Below, in pieces: positions 51,845 through 59,108 of a DNA stretch of 64,000 bases (positions within the stretch are counted from its first letter, which is position 1; each line of letters opens with the position of its first letter). Where the stretch lies: positions 1-64,000 of the forward strand of contig CP048471.1 in NCBI GenBank assembly GCA_025559845.1, read 5' to 3'. Both the position numbers and the translations under genes were made by a program. The notes beneath the pieces are model-generated. The model saw only the letters and a list, made by a program, of their open reading frames with translations, was not told where the DNA came from and made no database searches. This DNA is from Agrobacterium tumefaciens. Its GTDB lineage: Bacteria > Pseudomonadota > Alphaproteobacteria > Rhizobiales > Rhizobiaceae.

Positions 51845-52519
51845 ATGACGTTCAAGCCACGCATATTCTTCTTCCATGCGACGCCGGTTGCCATGGCGCC
51901 CGTGACCGATGCCATGCGGCGGCTCTGGCCGGAGGCCGAGGCCGTCAACATTCTCGACGAGAGCCTGTCACTGGACCGGGCGCGGGAGGTCGGGCCACTC
52001 TCGCCGGAACTCAGCGAGCGTTTCGTCGCTCTCGGCCGGCAAGCCGTTTCCGGCGCGGCAGATGGCATATTGATCACCTGCTCGGCCTTCGGCCCGGCCA
52101 TCCGGCGGCTTTCCTCGGAGATCGGCATCCCGGTCCTCATGCCCAATGAGGCGATGTTTCGTGCGGCGATCATGGCCGGCTCGGACATCGGCATGGTTGC
52201 AACCTTCGCACCCGCCGTCGCCACGATGGAAGAGGAGTTCCGCGAGTTCGCGGCAGAAGTCGGCAGTTCTGCGACGCTTCGCACCATCATTGCGGACGGC
52301 GCGATCGAGAAGCTCCGGCAGGGCGATGCGGCCGAGCATGATGCAAGGGTCGCCGACGCCGCTCAGGATTTGGCCGGTTGCGACGCGATCATGCTCGCTC
52401 ATTTTTCCACCGCGCGCGCGGCCGGCCCGGTCGGCGAGCGGGTGGATTGCGCCGTGCTGACCGCGCCGGGCAGCGCGGTGACACGAATGAAACAGTTGAT
52501 GGACAGGCAGGAGCACTAG
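51845..52519 (+). CDS. Asp/Glu/hydantoin racemase-family protein
   Basis: A 224-residue protein with two symmetrical halves typical of the family: PRIFFFHATPVAMAPVTDAM, GILITCSAFGPAIRRLSSEI (first catalytic Cys) and CDAIMLAHFSTARAAGPVGE in place of the second Cys motif. The second active-site cysteine appears as Ser/Thr-rich sequence, with a Cys only later in RVDCAVLTAPGSAV. The reaction may therefore be an isomerisation other than classical amino acid racemisation. It starts 7 bp after the oxidoreductase gene. Confidence 0.85.
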   Translation: MTFKPRIFFFHATPVAMAPVTDAMRRLWPEAEAVNILDESLSLDRAREVGPLSPELSERFVALGRQAVSGAADGILITCSAFGPAIRRLSSEIGIPVLMPNEAMFRAAIMAGSDIGMVATFAPAVATMEEEFREFAAEVGSSATLRTIIADGAIEKLRQGDAAEHDARVADAAQDLAGCDAIMLAHFSTARAAGPVGERVDCAVLTAPGSAVTRMKQLMDRQEH

Positions 52520-52522
52520 ACG

Positions 52523-53815
52523 ATGCTGCTCGGAGTTATCGCCGACGATTTTACCGGTGCGGGAGACATAGCGAACACGCTTGCAAAAGGCCTGCCGGGG
52601 CAGGGTGGGCTTGCGGTCACGCAATATCTCGGCGTTCCCAAGGTGAAGGCCGACCGATCCGTCGAGGCGGGAGTGATCTCGCTCAAGACCCGGTCCTCGC
52701 CGGTCGAGGATGCGGTCCAGCAATCGCTTGCAGCACTCGAATGGCTGCGCAACCAGGGCTGCGAGCAATTCGTTTTTAAATATTGCTCGACATTCGATTC
52801 CACGCCGGAAGGCAATATCGGGCCGGTGGCTGAGGCGCTTGCAACGGCCCTTGGGGTCAAGGGCGTGATTGCCTGCCCGGCCTTCCCGACGGTCGGGCGC
52901 ACCGTCCATCAGGGCCATCTCTTCGTGCAGGATCGGCTGCTCAGCGAATCCAGCATGCGCCATCATCCGCTGACGCCGATGACGGATTCCGACATCCGGC
53001 GCTGGCTGGCGCAGCAGACGCGCGATCCGGTCGGGCTGGTGAGTACGGCGATTGTCCGTTCCGGAAGCGAGGCCGTGAGGACGGCGCTGGAGGCGGCCGC
53101 CGCCGACGGGACGACGATGGTCATCTGCGACGCCTCGCTTGATGACGACCTCGTCACGCTCGGCAGGGCGGCCGCGGGGGAGCGGCTTGTTACCGGCGGT
53201 TCCGGCATCGCGATCGGCCTTCCGGCAAACTTCCTGCGCAGCGGCAAGGCGAAGGGTGCGGTCACCGCCTTTTCCGGCGTCGACGGCCCCGAGGCGATCC
53301 TGGCCGGCAGTTGCTCGGCCGCGACCCGCCGGCAGATCGCCATCCATGCCGCAGGGCATCCGACCATGGCGCTCGATATCGATGCGGCCATGGCGGGCAG
53401 GCTCGATGTCGGCGACCTACTCGAATTCGCAGCCGCCCACCGCGGCAAGGCGCCGCTGATCTATTCCTCGGACGATCCGCTGGAAGTCGAGCGCTTGCAA
53501 AAACGCTACGGCCGGGAAAAGGTGGCCGAGACGCTCGACGGCCTGTTTGCAAGGACGGCGCGCTCGCTGGTCGAGAGCGGCGTCAGCAGGCTGGTGGTCG
53601 CCGGAGGAGAGACATCCGGCGCGGTCGCCCAGGCGCTCGATCTCGAAGCGCTTTCGATCGGGCCGGAAATCGATCCGGGCGTGCCGATCCTGATCGGCGG
53701 CAAAGGCAGGATTGCGCTGGCGCTTAAATCCGGCAATTTCGGCGCGCCGGACTTTTTCGCCAAGGCGTTGAAGCAGTTGCAACAGGGGGCCGTTGAAACA
53801 GGGGGCAATGGGTGA
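52523..53815 (+). CDS. otnK: Four-carbon acid sugar kinase (DUF1537, OtnK-like)
   Basis: The 430-residue protein has the N-terminal substrate domain (GVIADDFTGAGDIANTLAKG, FVFKYCSTFDSTPEGNIGPV, CPAFPTVGRTVHQGHLFV) and a C-terminal nucleotide-binding domain (RLVVAGGETSGAVAQALDLE, EIDPGVPILIGGKGRIALAL, KSGNFGAPDFF). Characterised relatives phosphorylate 3-oxo-tetronates or threonate/erythronate. It overlaps the following aldolase-family gene by four bases, the usual OtnK-OtnC order. Confidence 0.9.
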   Translation: MLLGVIADDFTGAGDIANTLAKGLPGQGGLAVTQYLGVPKVKADRSVEAGVISLKTRSSPVEDAVQQSLAALEWLRNQGCEQFVFKYCSTFDSTPEGNIGPVAEALATALGVKGVIACPAFPTVGRTVHQGHLFVQDRLLSESSMRHHPLTPMTDSDIRRWLAQQTRDPVGLVSTAIVRSGSEAVRTALEAAAADGTTMVICDASLDDDLVTLGRAAAGERLVTGGSGIAIGLPANFLRSGKAKGAVTAFSGVDGPEAILAGSCSAATRRQIAIHAAGHPTMALDIDAAMAGRLDVGDLLEFAAAHRGKAPLIYSSDDPLEVERLQKRYGREKVAETLDGLFARTARSLVESGVSRLVVAGGETSGAVAQALDLEALSIGPEIDPGVPILIGGKGRIALALKSGNFGAPDFFAKALKQLQQGAVETGGNG

Positions 53816-54447
53816 AAGAGGATGAACTGCGTGCCGAGATCGTGAGGTTCGGCGCCCTCCTTTACGGGCGAGGACTTGCGCATGGCAGTGCCGGAAACCT
53901 TTCGGTGAAGCTGGAGGATGGCACGATCCTCGTCACGCCGACCAATTCATCGCTGGGCTTTCTGTCTCCCGGGCAGATATCGAAGGTCTCGGCCGAGGGC
54001 ATCCATCTTGCCGGCGATCCGCCGTCGAAGGAGGCCTTCTTCCATCTGGCGGTCTATCACGAACGGCCGGAGGCAAGCGCAATCGTCCACCTTCATTCCA
54101 CCAACGCGGTTGCCCTGTCCTGCCTTTGCCATGAGGACACTTCCGATGTACTCCCGCCGCTCACCGCCTATCAGATCATGCGGATCGGGCGATTGCCGCT
54201 TCTTCCCTATTTTCGGCCGGGGGACCGCAAGCTTGCGGATGCCGTTCGCCAGATCGCCGGTGGTCACAAGGCAATGCTGCTTGCCAATCACGGCCCGATC
54301 GTTTCCGGTAAGTCGCTGCAGGACGCGGTTCACGCCTATGAGGAACTGGAGGAAACGGCCAAGCTGTTCTTCCTCATCGGTGACCGGCCCGTTTCGCGCC
54401 TCACCTGCGAGGCGATCGTCGATTTGAATGAAGCCTTCCCGAATTGA
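53812..54447 (+). CDS. otnC: Class II aldolase-family decarboxylase (OtnC-like)
   Basis: The 211-residue protein has the class II aldolase/adducin motifs: GRGLAHGSAGNLSVKLEDGT, VTPTNSSLGFLSPGQIS, AIVHLHSTNAVALSCLC (zinc histidines HLH) and AMLLANHGPIVSGKSLQDAV (second zinc His). In known pathways OtnC decarboxylates 3-oxo-tetronate 4-phosphate to dihydroxyacetone phosphate. The GTG start lies inside the kinase stop region, so the genes are translationally coupled. Confidence 0.9.
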   Translation: MKEDELRAEIVRFGALLYGRGLAHGSAGNLSVKLEDGTILVTPTNSSLGFLSPGQISKVSAEGIHLAGDPPSKEAFFHLAVYHERPEASAIVHLHSTNAVALSCLCHEDTSDVLPPLTAYQIMRIGRLPLLPYFRPGDRKLADAVRQIAGGHKAMLLANHGPIVSGKSLQDAVHAYEELEETAKLFFLIGDRPVSRLTCEAIVDLNEAFPN

Positions 54448-54476
54448 TGCCGGGCCATGCCGTGTGAGGACCGATC

Positions 54477-55310
54477 TTGGAACAGTGGATCTTGCTGCTT
54501 GTCGCGGCACTCGGCGCCGGCGCGCTGAGCGGTGTGATCGGAACCGGTGCGAGCCTGCTGCTTCTGCCATTGCTAGTGCCGATGTTCGGTGCCGTCGAGG
54601 CGATCCCGATCATGGCCGTGGCCGGCTTCATGGCCAACCTGTCGCGGGCGCTTGCGTGGTGGGGTTCGATCGCCTGGAAGGCGGTGATGGCCTATGCCCT
54701 GCCGGGCGTTCCGGCCGCAGCACTCGGCGCCTATACGCTGGTTCACATGCCGCGCGGATGGCCGGAAATGCTGCTTGGCCTCTTCATCATGGCTCTGGTG
54801 CCGCTGCGCCAGCTGGTGATGAAGGCCGTCGTCTCGATCAATCTGGTGCAGATGGCCGTCGTGGGTGCGGTGATCGGCTTTCTGACGGGACTGTTTCTCT
54901 CAACCGGACCGCTCAGCGTGCCGGCCTTTCTGGCGCTCGGCCTCGTGCGCAGTGCCTTCATCGACCAGGGCGGTGAGCCGTCCGGGCGAAATATGTTGGG
55001 CGACATGGCGGCGACCGGTCTTGGCGTGCGTTCCCGCCTGCTCAATGCCGCAAGGATTGCCGCCTCCGTGCTTTTGACCTGCGCCTGCGCATCCGTGGTG
55101 GGCACGCTGGGTTTTGTCGGGCTTGTCGCACCCCATCTGGCCCCGCTTTTCTTCGGCTCGGCGCAGATGCCGTTTCTGTTTGGCAGTGCAGCTTTAGGCA
55201 GCCTTCTCGTGCTTCTGGCAGACACAGTCGGCCGAACGATCTTCGCCCCGGTCCAGATCCCCGCCGGCATCCTGATGGCCGTGCTCGGACTGCCGTTTTT
55301 CTGTTCCTGA
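54477..55310 (+). CDS. Chimeric protein: TauE/SafE permease N-terminus joined to FecCD permease C-terminus
   Basis: A 277-residue frame. Up to about residue 163 it is a TauE/SafE-type permease: GALSGVIGTGASLLLLPLLV, FMANLSRALAWWGSIAWKAV and GFLTGLFLSTGPLSVPAFLA. After FIDQGG it becomes the C-terminal third of a FecCD siderophore permease: GLGVRSRLLNAARIAASVLL, VGTLGFVGLVAPHLAPLFFG and LLADTVGRTIFAPVQIPAGI. The two families are unrelated, so an in-frame deletion or recombination joined two genes. The TauE half lacks its last helices and the FecCD half its first two thirds, so function is doubtful. An ABC substrate-binding gene follows at once. Confidence 0.88.
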   Translation: MEQWILLLVAALGAGALSGVIGTGASLLLLPLLVPMFGAVEAIPIMAVAGFMANLSRALAWWGSIAWKAVMAYALPGVPAAALGAYTLVHMPRGWPEMLLGLFIMALVPLRQLVMKAVVSINLVQMAVVGAVIGFLTGLFLSTGPLSVPAFLALGLVRSAFIDQGGEPSGRNMLGDMAATGLGVRSRLLNAARIAASVLLTCACASVVGTLGFVGLVAPHLAPLFFGSAQMPFLFGSAALGSLLVLLADTVGRTIFAPVQIPAGILMAVLGLPFFCS

Positions 55311-55332
55311 TGTGGCAGAGAAAGGACACGCT

Positions 55333-56311
55333 TTGAAGAGACCCGGTTTTGGAAACCTCGTACTGGCAGCCTGCCTGATGCTCGGCATGCCGTTTTTCAG
55401 CCCGGCAGCCTTGGCCCGGGAAATCATCGATGACGCCGGACGACGCGTCGAGATTGTTGACCGGCCGCAACGAGTCGTCTCGCTCGACGATGCGGACCTC
55501 ACCGTGCCGTTGCTCGAACTCGGCGTCCTGCCAATCGCAAGCCAGGGCCGGCGGGGACGCGGCGGCCATCACTTTCTCCGCTCCGGCATGACGCTGACAG
55601 GCCAGGACTTCGACAATACCCGCTTGATCTTCCTCGGCATGCAGCCGGTCGATGTCGAGGCCGTTGCGGCGTTGAAGCCTGATCTGATCCTGGTCTTCAA
55701 GGGCCGACCGACGCCGCCGGAACAATTGCAGGCAATCGCGCCGACCGTGGTCATCGACGATATCGCGCGTGGACCTGACGCTATCTACGATTTCCTCGCC
55801 GAGCTGACCGGGCGGCAGGCGGCACTCGATCTTCTCAAACGCCGCTACGGCACGCAGATCGCCCAGCCGCGGCTGATTGCCGGCGACAAGCCCCCGGTGA
55901 TCTCCGTCATTTCCGCGACCGGCGATCGCAAGCTCAGCATCGAGCGGAGCTATGGCAGTATCGGCTTCGTTGCACGGGATGCGGGTTTTGACACTCCCCC
56001 CGCTGACAAAGACGATTGCGGAAAATTCAGGCGCGCTCTTCAGCCCTGAAGCGCTGCCCGAATTCGATGCGGATATCGTCTTCGACACCTATCGCAACGA
56101 CCGTAACGAGACCGCCAAGGATGCGAAGAAGAGGTTGGAAAACATGCTGCCCGGCTATTGCCGCTTCCTCAGGGCCTGCCGCGAAGGGCGCTATTATTTT
56201 CTGCCGAGGGACGAGGCCAAGTCGACGACCTATGCAGCGCGCATGATGGCGATCGCCTTGCTGACGGGAGTTGTTTCGTCTTTGCAGTTGGACGACGAGA
56301 CAAGCCGTTGA
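55333..56311 (+). pseudogene. Siderophore/cobalamin ABC substrate-binding protein, frameshifted
   Basis: A signal peptide (FGNLVLAACLMLGMPFFSPA, ALA) precedes a periplasmic-binding fold: REIIDDAGRRVEIVDRPQRV, LIFLGMQPVDVEAVAALKPD and VVIDDIARGPDAIYDFLAEL. At a run of six C (55996-56001) the frame shifts; the remainder (LTKTIAENSGALFSPEALPE, DIVFDTYRND, GRYYFLPRDEAKSTTYAARM) is in the next frame up to 56311. One base added or lost in the run restores continuity. With the chimeric permease upstream it is the remnant of an iron-chelate ABC operon lacking its ATPase. Confidence 0.8.
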
Positions 56312-56328
56312 GATATTTACGGGTTGAC

Positions 56329-56353
56329 GGTTCATATCCCATCAAGAGCAAAG
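56329..56353 (+). repeat. Array boundary motif, copy 9, right edge of catabolic block
   Basis: GGTTC ATATCC CA TCAAGAGCAAAG, 18 bp after the substrate-binding gene; only the last four bases differ from consensus. Confidence 0.82.
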
Positions 56354-56362
56354 CGAAAGGGT

Positions 56363-56398
56363 CGGCTCAGACGGAGACTGTTTTCACTATCTGAGCCG
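56363..56398. terminator. Hairpin next to boundary motif copy 9
   Basis: CGGCTCAGA and TCTGAGCCG are perfect nine-bp arms with an 18-base loop, between the boundary motif and the end of the recombinase fragment on the minus strand. It could terminate that gene. Confidence 0.5.
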
Positions 56399-56414
56399 AG
56401 CATCTCATTCGCTC

Positions 56415-56699
56415 TTACGCAGCTTCCCAAACCTGATTGAGAATCTTGGCAGCCAGTGCGGCTTTGTCTTGCGGCAGGAAGCGACCGTAGTGCTGTTGCA
56501 CTACATCGGGCGTATCCTGAATTGCGTAGCTCGCCTGCTCGTAGGATCCGGTCTGCTTCAGAATATGCGTCGCGAGAATGTCCCGTAGGTTATGGGGTCC
56601 ATGTGGCAACAGGCCCTTGATCGCACCTCGCCTGGTATAAGGGTTATAAATTCCATAGCGTTGAATGACGGTCCTCCAAGCCTCGTAGAATGTGGTGGA
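56415..56699 (-). pseudogene. Tyrosine recombinase C-terminal fragment
   Basis: About 95 codons encode the end of a large tyrosine recombinase: TTFYEAWRTVIQRYGIYNPY, LPHGPHNLRDILATHILKQT (His and Arg of the active site), YAIQDTPDVVQQHYGRFLPQ (Tyr nucleophile) and AAKILNQVWEAA at the natural stop. No N-terminal part is attached; upstream on the strand is a short unrelated hydrophobic frame (56787-56644, TGGAVAVAGGTILALIVIK). It lies on the same strand as the recombinase N-terminal remnant at 40463-41725, which stops before this region, but about 15 kb away and in the wrong order for one gene. Confidence 0.85.
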
Positions 56700-56900
56700 G
56701 GCCTGCTGCCATCTTGATCACGATCAGCGCCAGAATGGTGCCGCCGGCCACGGCGACGGCTCCTCCCGTGATGTGAAGAAGCCGCATCAAGAGAGCGACG
56801 GGTTTTTGCTAGAGCTGAGGTAGGTTGTGGAATAGGCGTCTACGAAAAAGCACATCCCTCCAACCAACCGCCGATCAAGGTTCGACGGTGGTCACATACC

Positions 56901-56910
56901 CACATATGTG
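56901..56910. promoter_or_regulatory. CACATATGTG palindrome upstream of antitoxin
   Basis: A perfect ten-bp palindrome, flanked by further CACAT/ATGTG half-sites (GTCACATAC before, TAATGTGG after), 36 bp before the antitoxin ATG. It is a likely autoregulatory site. Confidence 0.55.
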
Positions 56911-56945
56911 TTAATGTGGCTTTTCTCAATTCAGGAGTACGCTAG

Positions 56946-57197
56946 ATGAGCAGGTTGACGATCGACATAACGGACCAACAACATCAAAGCCTGAAGGCGT
57001 TGGCCGCTTTGCAAGGGAAGACAATCAAGCAGTATGCAATTGAACGCCTCTTTCCCGGAGATACAGACGCAGAACGAGCCTGGCAGGAGTTGAAGAAGTT
57101 TATAAACACACGCGTCGATGAGGGGCTAGCAGGAAGACTGTCGACCAAAACCGTAGGTGAGATTCTCGATGAAGAGATTGCCGAGGGTCGTGCTTGA
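56946..57197 (+). CDS. Ribbon-helix-helix antitoxin of ParE-type module
   Basis: An 83-residue protein: MSRLTIDITDQQHQSLKALA, then ALQGKTIKQYAIERLF is an Arc-type ribbon-helix-helix, and LSTKTVGEILDEEIAEGRA the C-terminal toxin-binding part. AGGAG precedes the ATG by eight bases. The stop overlaps the toxin's TTG start (TTGA). Confidence 0.9.
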   Translation: MSRLTIDITDQQHQSLKALAALQGKTIKQYAIERLFPGDTDAERAWQELKKFINTRVDEGLAGRLSTKTVGEILDEEIAEGRA

Positions 57198-57505
57198 CTA
57201 CCTACATTCTTACTGCAGAGGCGGAATCAGATCTACGTTCGGTAATCCGCTACACCCGTGCGCAATGGGGTACTCCGCAGGTACGCCGCTACGTTTCGGA
57301 TTTGGAGCGAGGTATCGCACTACTCGCCGAGGGCAAAGGTTCTTTCAAGGATATGAGTGGGCTTTATCCGGCCTTACGAATGGCGCGATGCCAACACCAC
57401 TACGTCTTTTGTCTGCCGCGAGAGGCAACACCGGCTCTCATCGTGGCAATTCTCCATGAGCGAATGGATATTATGAACCGTTTGGTTGATCGTCTGAACG
57501 AGTGA
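57194..57505 (+). CDS. ParE-family toxin
   Basis: A 103-residue protein: YILTAEAESDLRSVIRYTRA, QVRRYVSDLERGIALLAEGK, RMARCQHHYVFCLPREATPA, LIVAILHERMDIMNRL. The HHYVFC and ILHERMD segments are typical of this ParE subgroup. Translation starts at TTG overlapping the antitoxin stop. Confidence 0.92.
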   Translation: MTTYILTAEAESDLRSVIRYTRAQWGTPQVRRYVSDLERGIALLAEGKGSFKDMSGLYPALRMARCQHHYVFCLPREATPALIVAILHERMDIMNRLVDRLNE

Positions 57506-57583
57506 TGTTTGAATGGAGGCGAGATTGCAGGAGCGCAAGAACCGACAAATCGATATCATAAGGTAGCCAAAACGATGGGCACC

Positions 57584-57608
57584 AGTTCTGATCCCTTCAA
57601 GAGCTTGC
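57584..57608 (+). repeat. Array boundary motif, copy 10
   Basis: AGTTC TGATCC CT TCAAGAGCTTGC, 78 bp after parE. Downstream, GGCTCTTG can pair with CAAGAGCT-type sequence of the motif to form a hairpin. Confidence 0.85.
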
Positions 57609-57691
57609 TTGGAGGCTCTTGTTCCTTCCCCACAGTACGACTTGAAGAGTGATATCATTTTGTTTATATTGATAGCGCGGCGAGACGATAG
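57597..57691 (+). repeat. 95-bp direct repeat A (orphan fitAB promoter region)
   Basis: Starting at TCAAGAGCTT, this segment matches 60099-60193 with two mismatches. At the second location it leads into fitA; here the similarity stops just before the fitA start and no antitoxin follows. The remaining 57692-57869 has only a weak 49-codon frame. Confidence 0.9.
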
Positions 57692-57869
57692 GCGCAGCCA
57701 TTACAGGAAGATGAATTCAACCAATGTGAATTGGGGCAGGATAAGGCGCTGTAAAGTAGGCGAGTGTCTTCTTGACCGGCACAATAGCGAATTCCGCCAC
57801 AACAAAGAATCCGCCCGTGTCCGGCAATCGTGTTTTCAATCGTTTAGCGAACTATCCTAACGGGTCGTA

Positions 57870-57894
57870 GGTACATATCCCCTCAAGAGGAGAG
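57870..57894 (+). repeat. Array boundary motif, weak copy 11
   Basis: GGTAC ATATCC CC TCAAGAGGAGAG, positioned between the orphan promoter repeat and the AbiE-like operon. Confidence 0.55.
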
Positions 57895-57926
57895 CGGGAA
57901 TGGCGAAATGCGCTTGTATAACACGT

Positions 57927-58002
57927 ATTTTCACTGCGCAGTGAAAATTGGCGTGACATCGAATATTAGATGATTTATTGAATTTTCACTCTGCAGTGAA
58001 AA
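57927..58002. promoter_or_regulatory. Two palindromic operators of the AbiE-like operon
   Basis: The first site (57927-57948) has perfect arms ATTTTCACT/AGTGAAAAT around GCGC. The second (57982-58002) has TTTTCACT/AGTGAAAA around CTGC. Their centres are 55 bp apart and the second ends 10 bp before the ATG. Characterised AbiEi antitoxins bind paired inverted repeats to autorepress. Confidence 0.8.
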
Positions 58003-58012
58003 AGGTAAAACA

Positions 58013-59107
58013 ATGGAGTTAAACGAGGGGGACCGTGCGACAAAAGCGATCAATGCGCTCGTTGAAACGCTTGAAGGGCTGCCGCATGTCACGGTTTCCC
58101 ATGTTGAAGCCGAGCCCGGTTTCGGCCTTCACCTATACCTAGACGCTGCAGTGGAGGTCGATGTAGCCGGCAAAGGCATCGTCTTGATCGTCGAGTGCAA
58201 GTCCGTCGTATATCCTCGTGATGTCCGCGAGGCGATGTGGCGCCTCCTCGCTGCCAAGAAAGACGCCGAAGCAAAGCGCGTTGAGACTGTCGTGCCCGTT
58301 CTCGCAGCAAGCTCCATATCGGTTGGTGCTCGCCAGGTGCTTCGAGGGGAGGGGGTTGGATACTTCGATGATGGCGGAAGCCTCTTTGTGCCAGCACCAG
58401 GCGCCTACCTCGACATCGAGCGCCCCGTCCCGAAGTCTGGGGAACGAACGATTGGATCCCTGTTTACAGGGAAGCGCTCCCAGATCTTGCATGCCCTGGT
58501 TCTGGATCACGGAGACTGGTTCGGCGTCAGCGAGCTGGCAGAGCGGGCGAAGGTATCGTTCGGAACCGCTTCAGAAACACTTAGCGCACTGGAGCGCTTG
58601 GAATGGGTGTCTGCTCGCGGCCATGGCCCAAATAAAGAACGGCGCCTGTCGGACACCACCTCATTACTCGACAGCTGGGCTCGCCATGTGGAAGAGGGGC
58701 CGCGGTACAAACGCCGGCGCTTCTACGTTCCTGGTAAAGGTGCCGACACTATTGCAAACAAGCTCGAAGCTGAATGCGAGGCTCTTGGCGCCGAGTATGT
58801 GCTTACCCAAGACAGGGCTGCACAAGAATATTCGCCTTACCTTTCATCTATCAATCGCATAGCTTGCCGTATGGCGCCTGGTGAAAAGACAGACATCGTT
58901 CTGGAGCATCTTGATGTCCGAGCTGTGACGGAAGGTGCAAATCTCGACGTGATCGAGACGCCGTCCCGAACTGAGTTTCTTTTCAAAGAGAAGCGGGCAG
59001 GACTTTGGCTTGCGAGCCCCCTGCAGGTCTATCTGGACCTCTTGCGAGGCGAGGGGCGATCAAGGGATATGGCCGAACACCTTAGAAAAGAAGTTTTAGG
59101 AGTCTGA
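58013..59107 (+). CDS. AbiEi-like antitoxin/regulator of type IV module
   Basis: A 364-residue protein. An N-terminal alpha/beta domain (VEVDVAGKGIVLIVECKSVV with a nuclease-like ECKS motif) precedes a winged helix at about residues 160-210 (HALVLDHGDWFGVSELAERA, VSFGTASETLSALERLEWVS). A C-terminal domain typical of AbiEi-like proteins follows (YVLTQDRAAQEYSPYLSSIN, GLWLASPLQVYLDLL). The paired operators upstream and the partner nucleotidyltransferase support the assignment. The N-terminal ECK segment is not part of short AbiEi proteins, so a different subgroup is possible. Confidence 0.75.
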   Translation: MELNEGDRATKAINALVETLEGLPHVTVSHVEAEPGFGLHLYLDAAVEVDVAGKGIVLIVECKSVVYPRDVREAMWRLLAAKKDAEAKRVETVVPVLAASSISVGARQVLRGEGVGYFDDGGSLFVPAPGAYLDIERPVPKSGERTIGSLFTGKRSQILHALVLDHGDWFGVSELAERAKVSFGTASETLSALERLEWVSARGHGPNKERRLSDTTSLLDSWARHVEEGPRYKRRRFYVPGKGADTIANKLEAECEALGAEYVLTQDRAAQEYSPYLSSINRIACRMAPGEKTDIVLEHLDVRAVTEGANLDVIETPSRTEFLFKEKRAGLWLASPLQVYLDLLRGEGRSRDMAEHLRKEVLGV

Positions 59108-59108
59108 G

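Noticed and set aside
50338..52290. Long minus-strand frame of about 650 codons
   Set aside because: It is a shadow of the oxidoreductase and racemase-like genes in GC-rich sequence, with no family match.
51968..53359. Minus-strand frame of about 460 codons
   Set aside because: Antisense to the racemase-like and kinase genes; Arg- and Gly-rich with no ribosome site.
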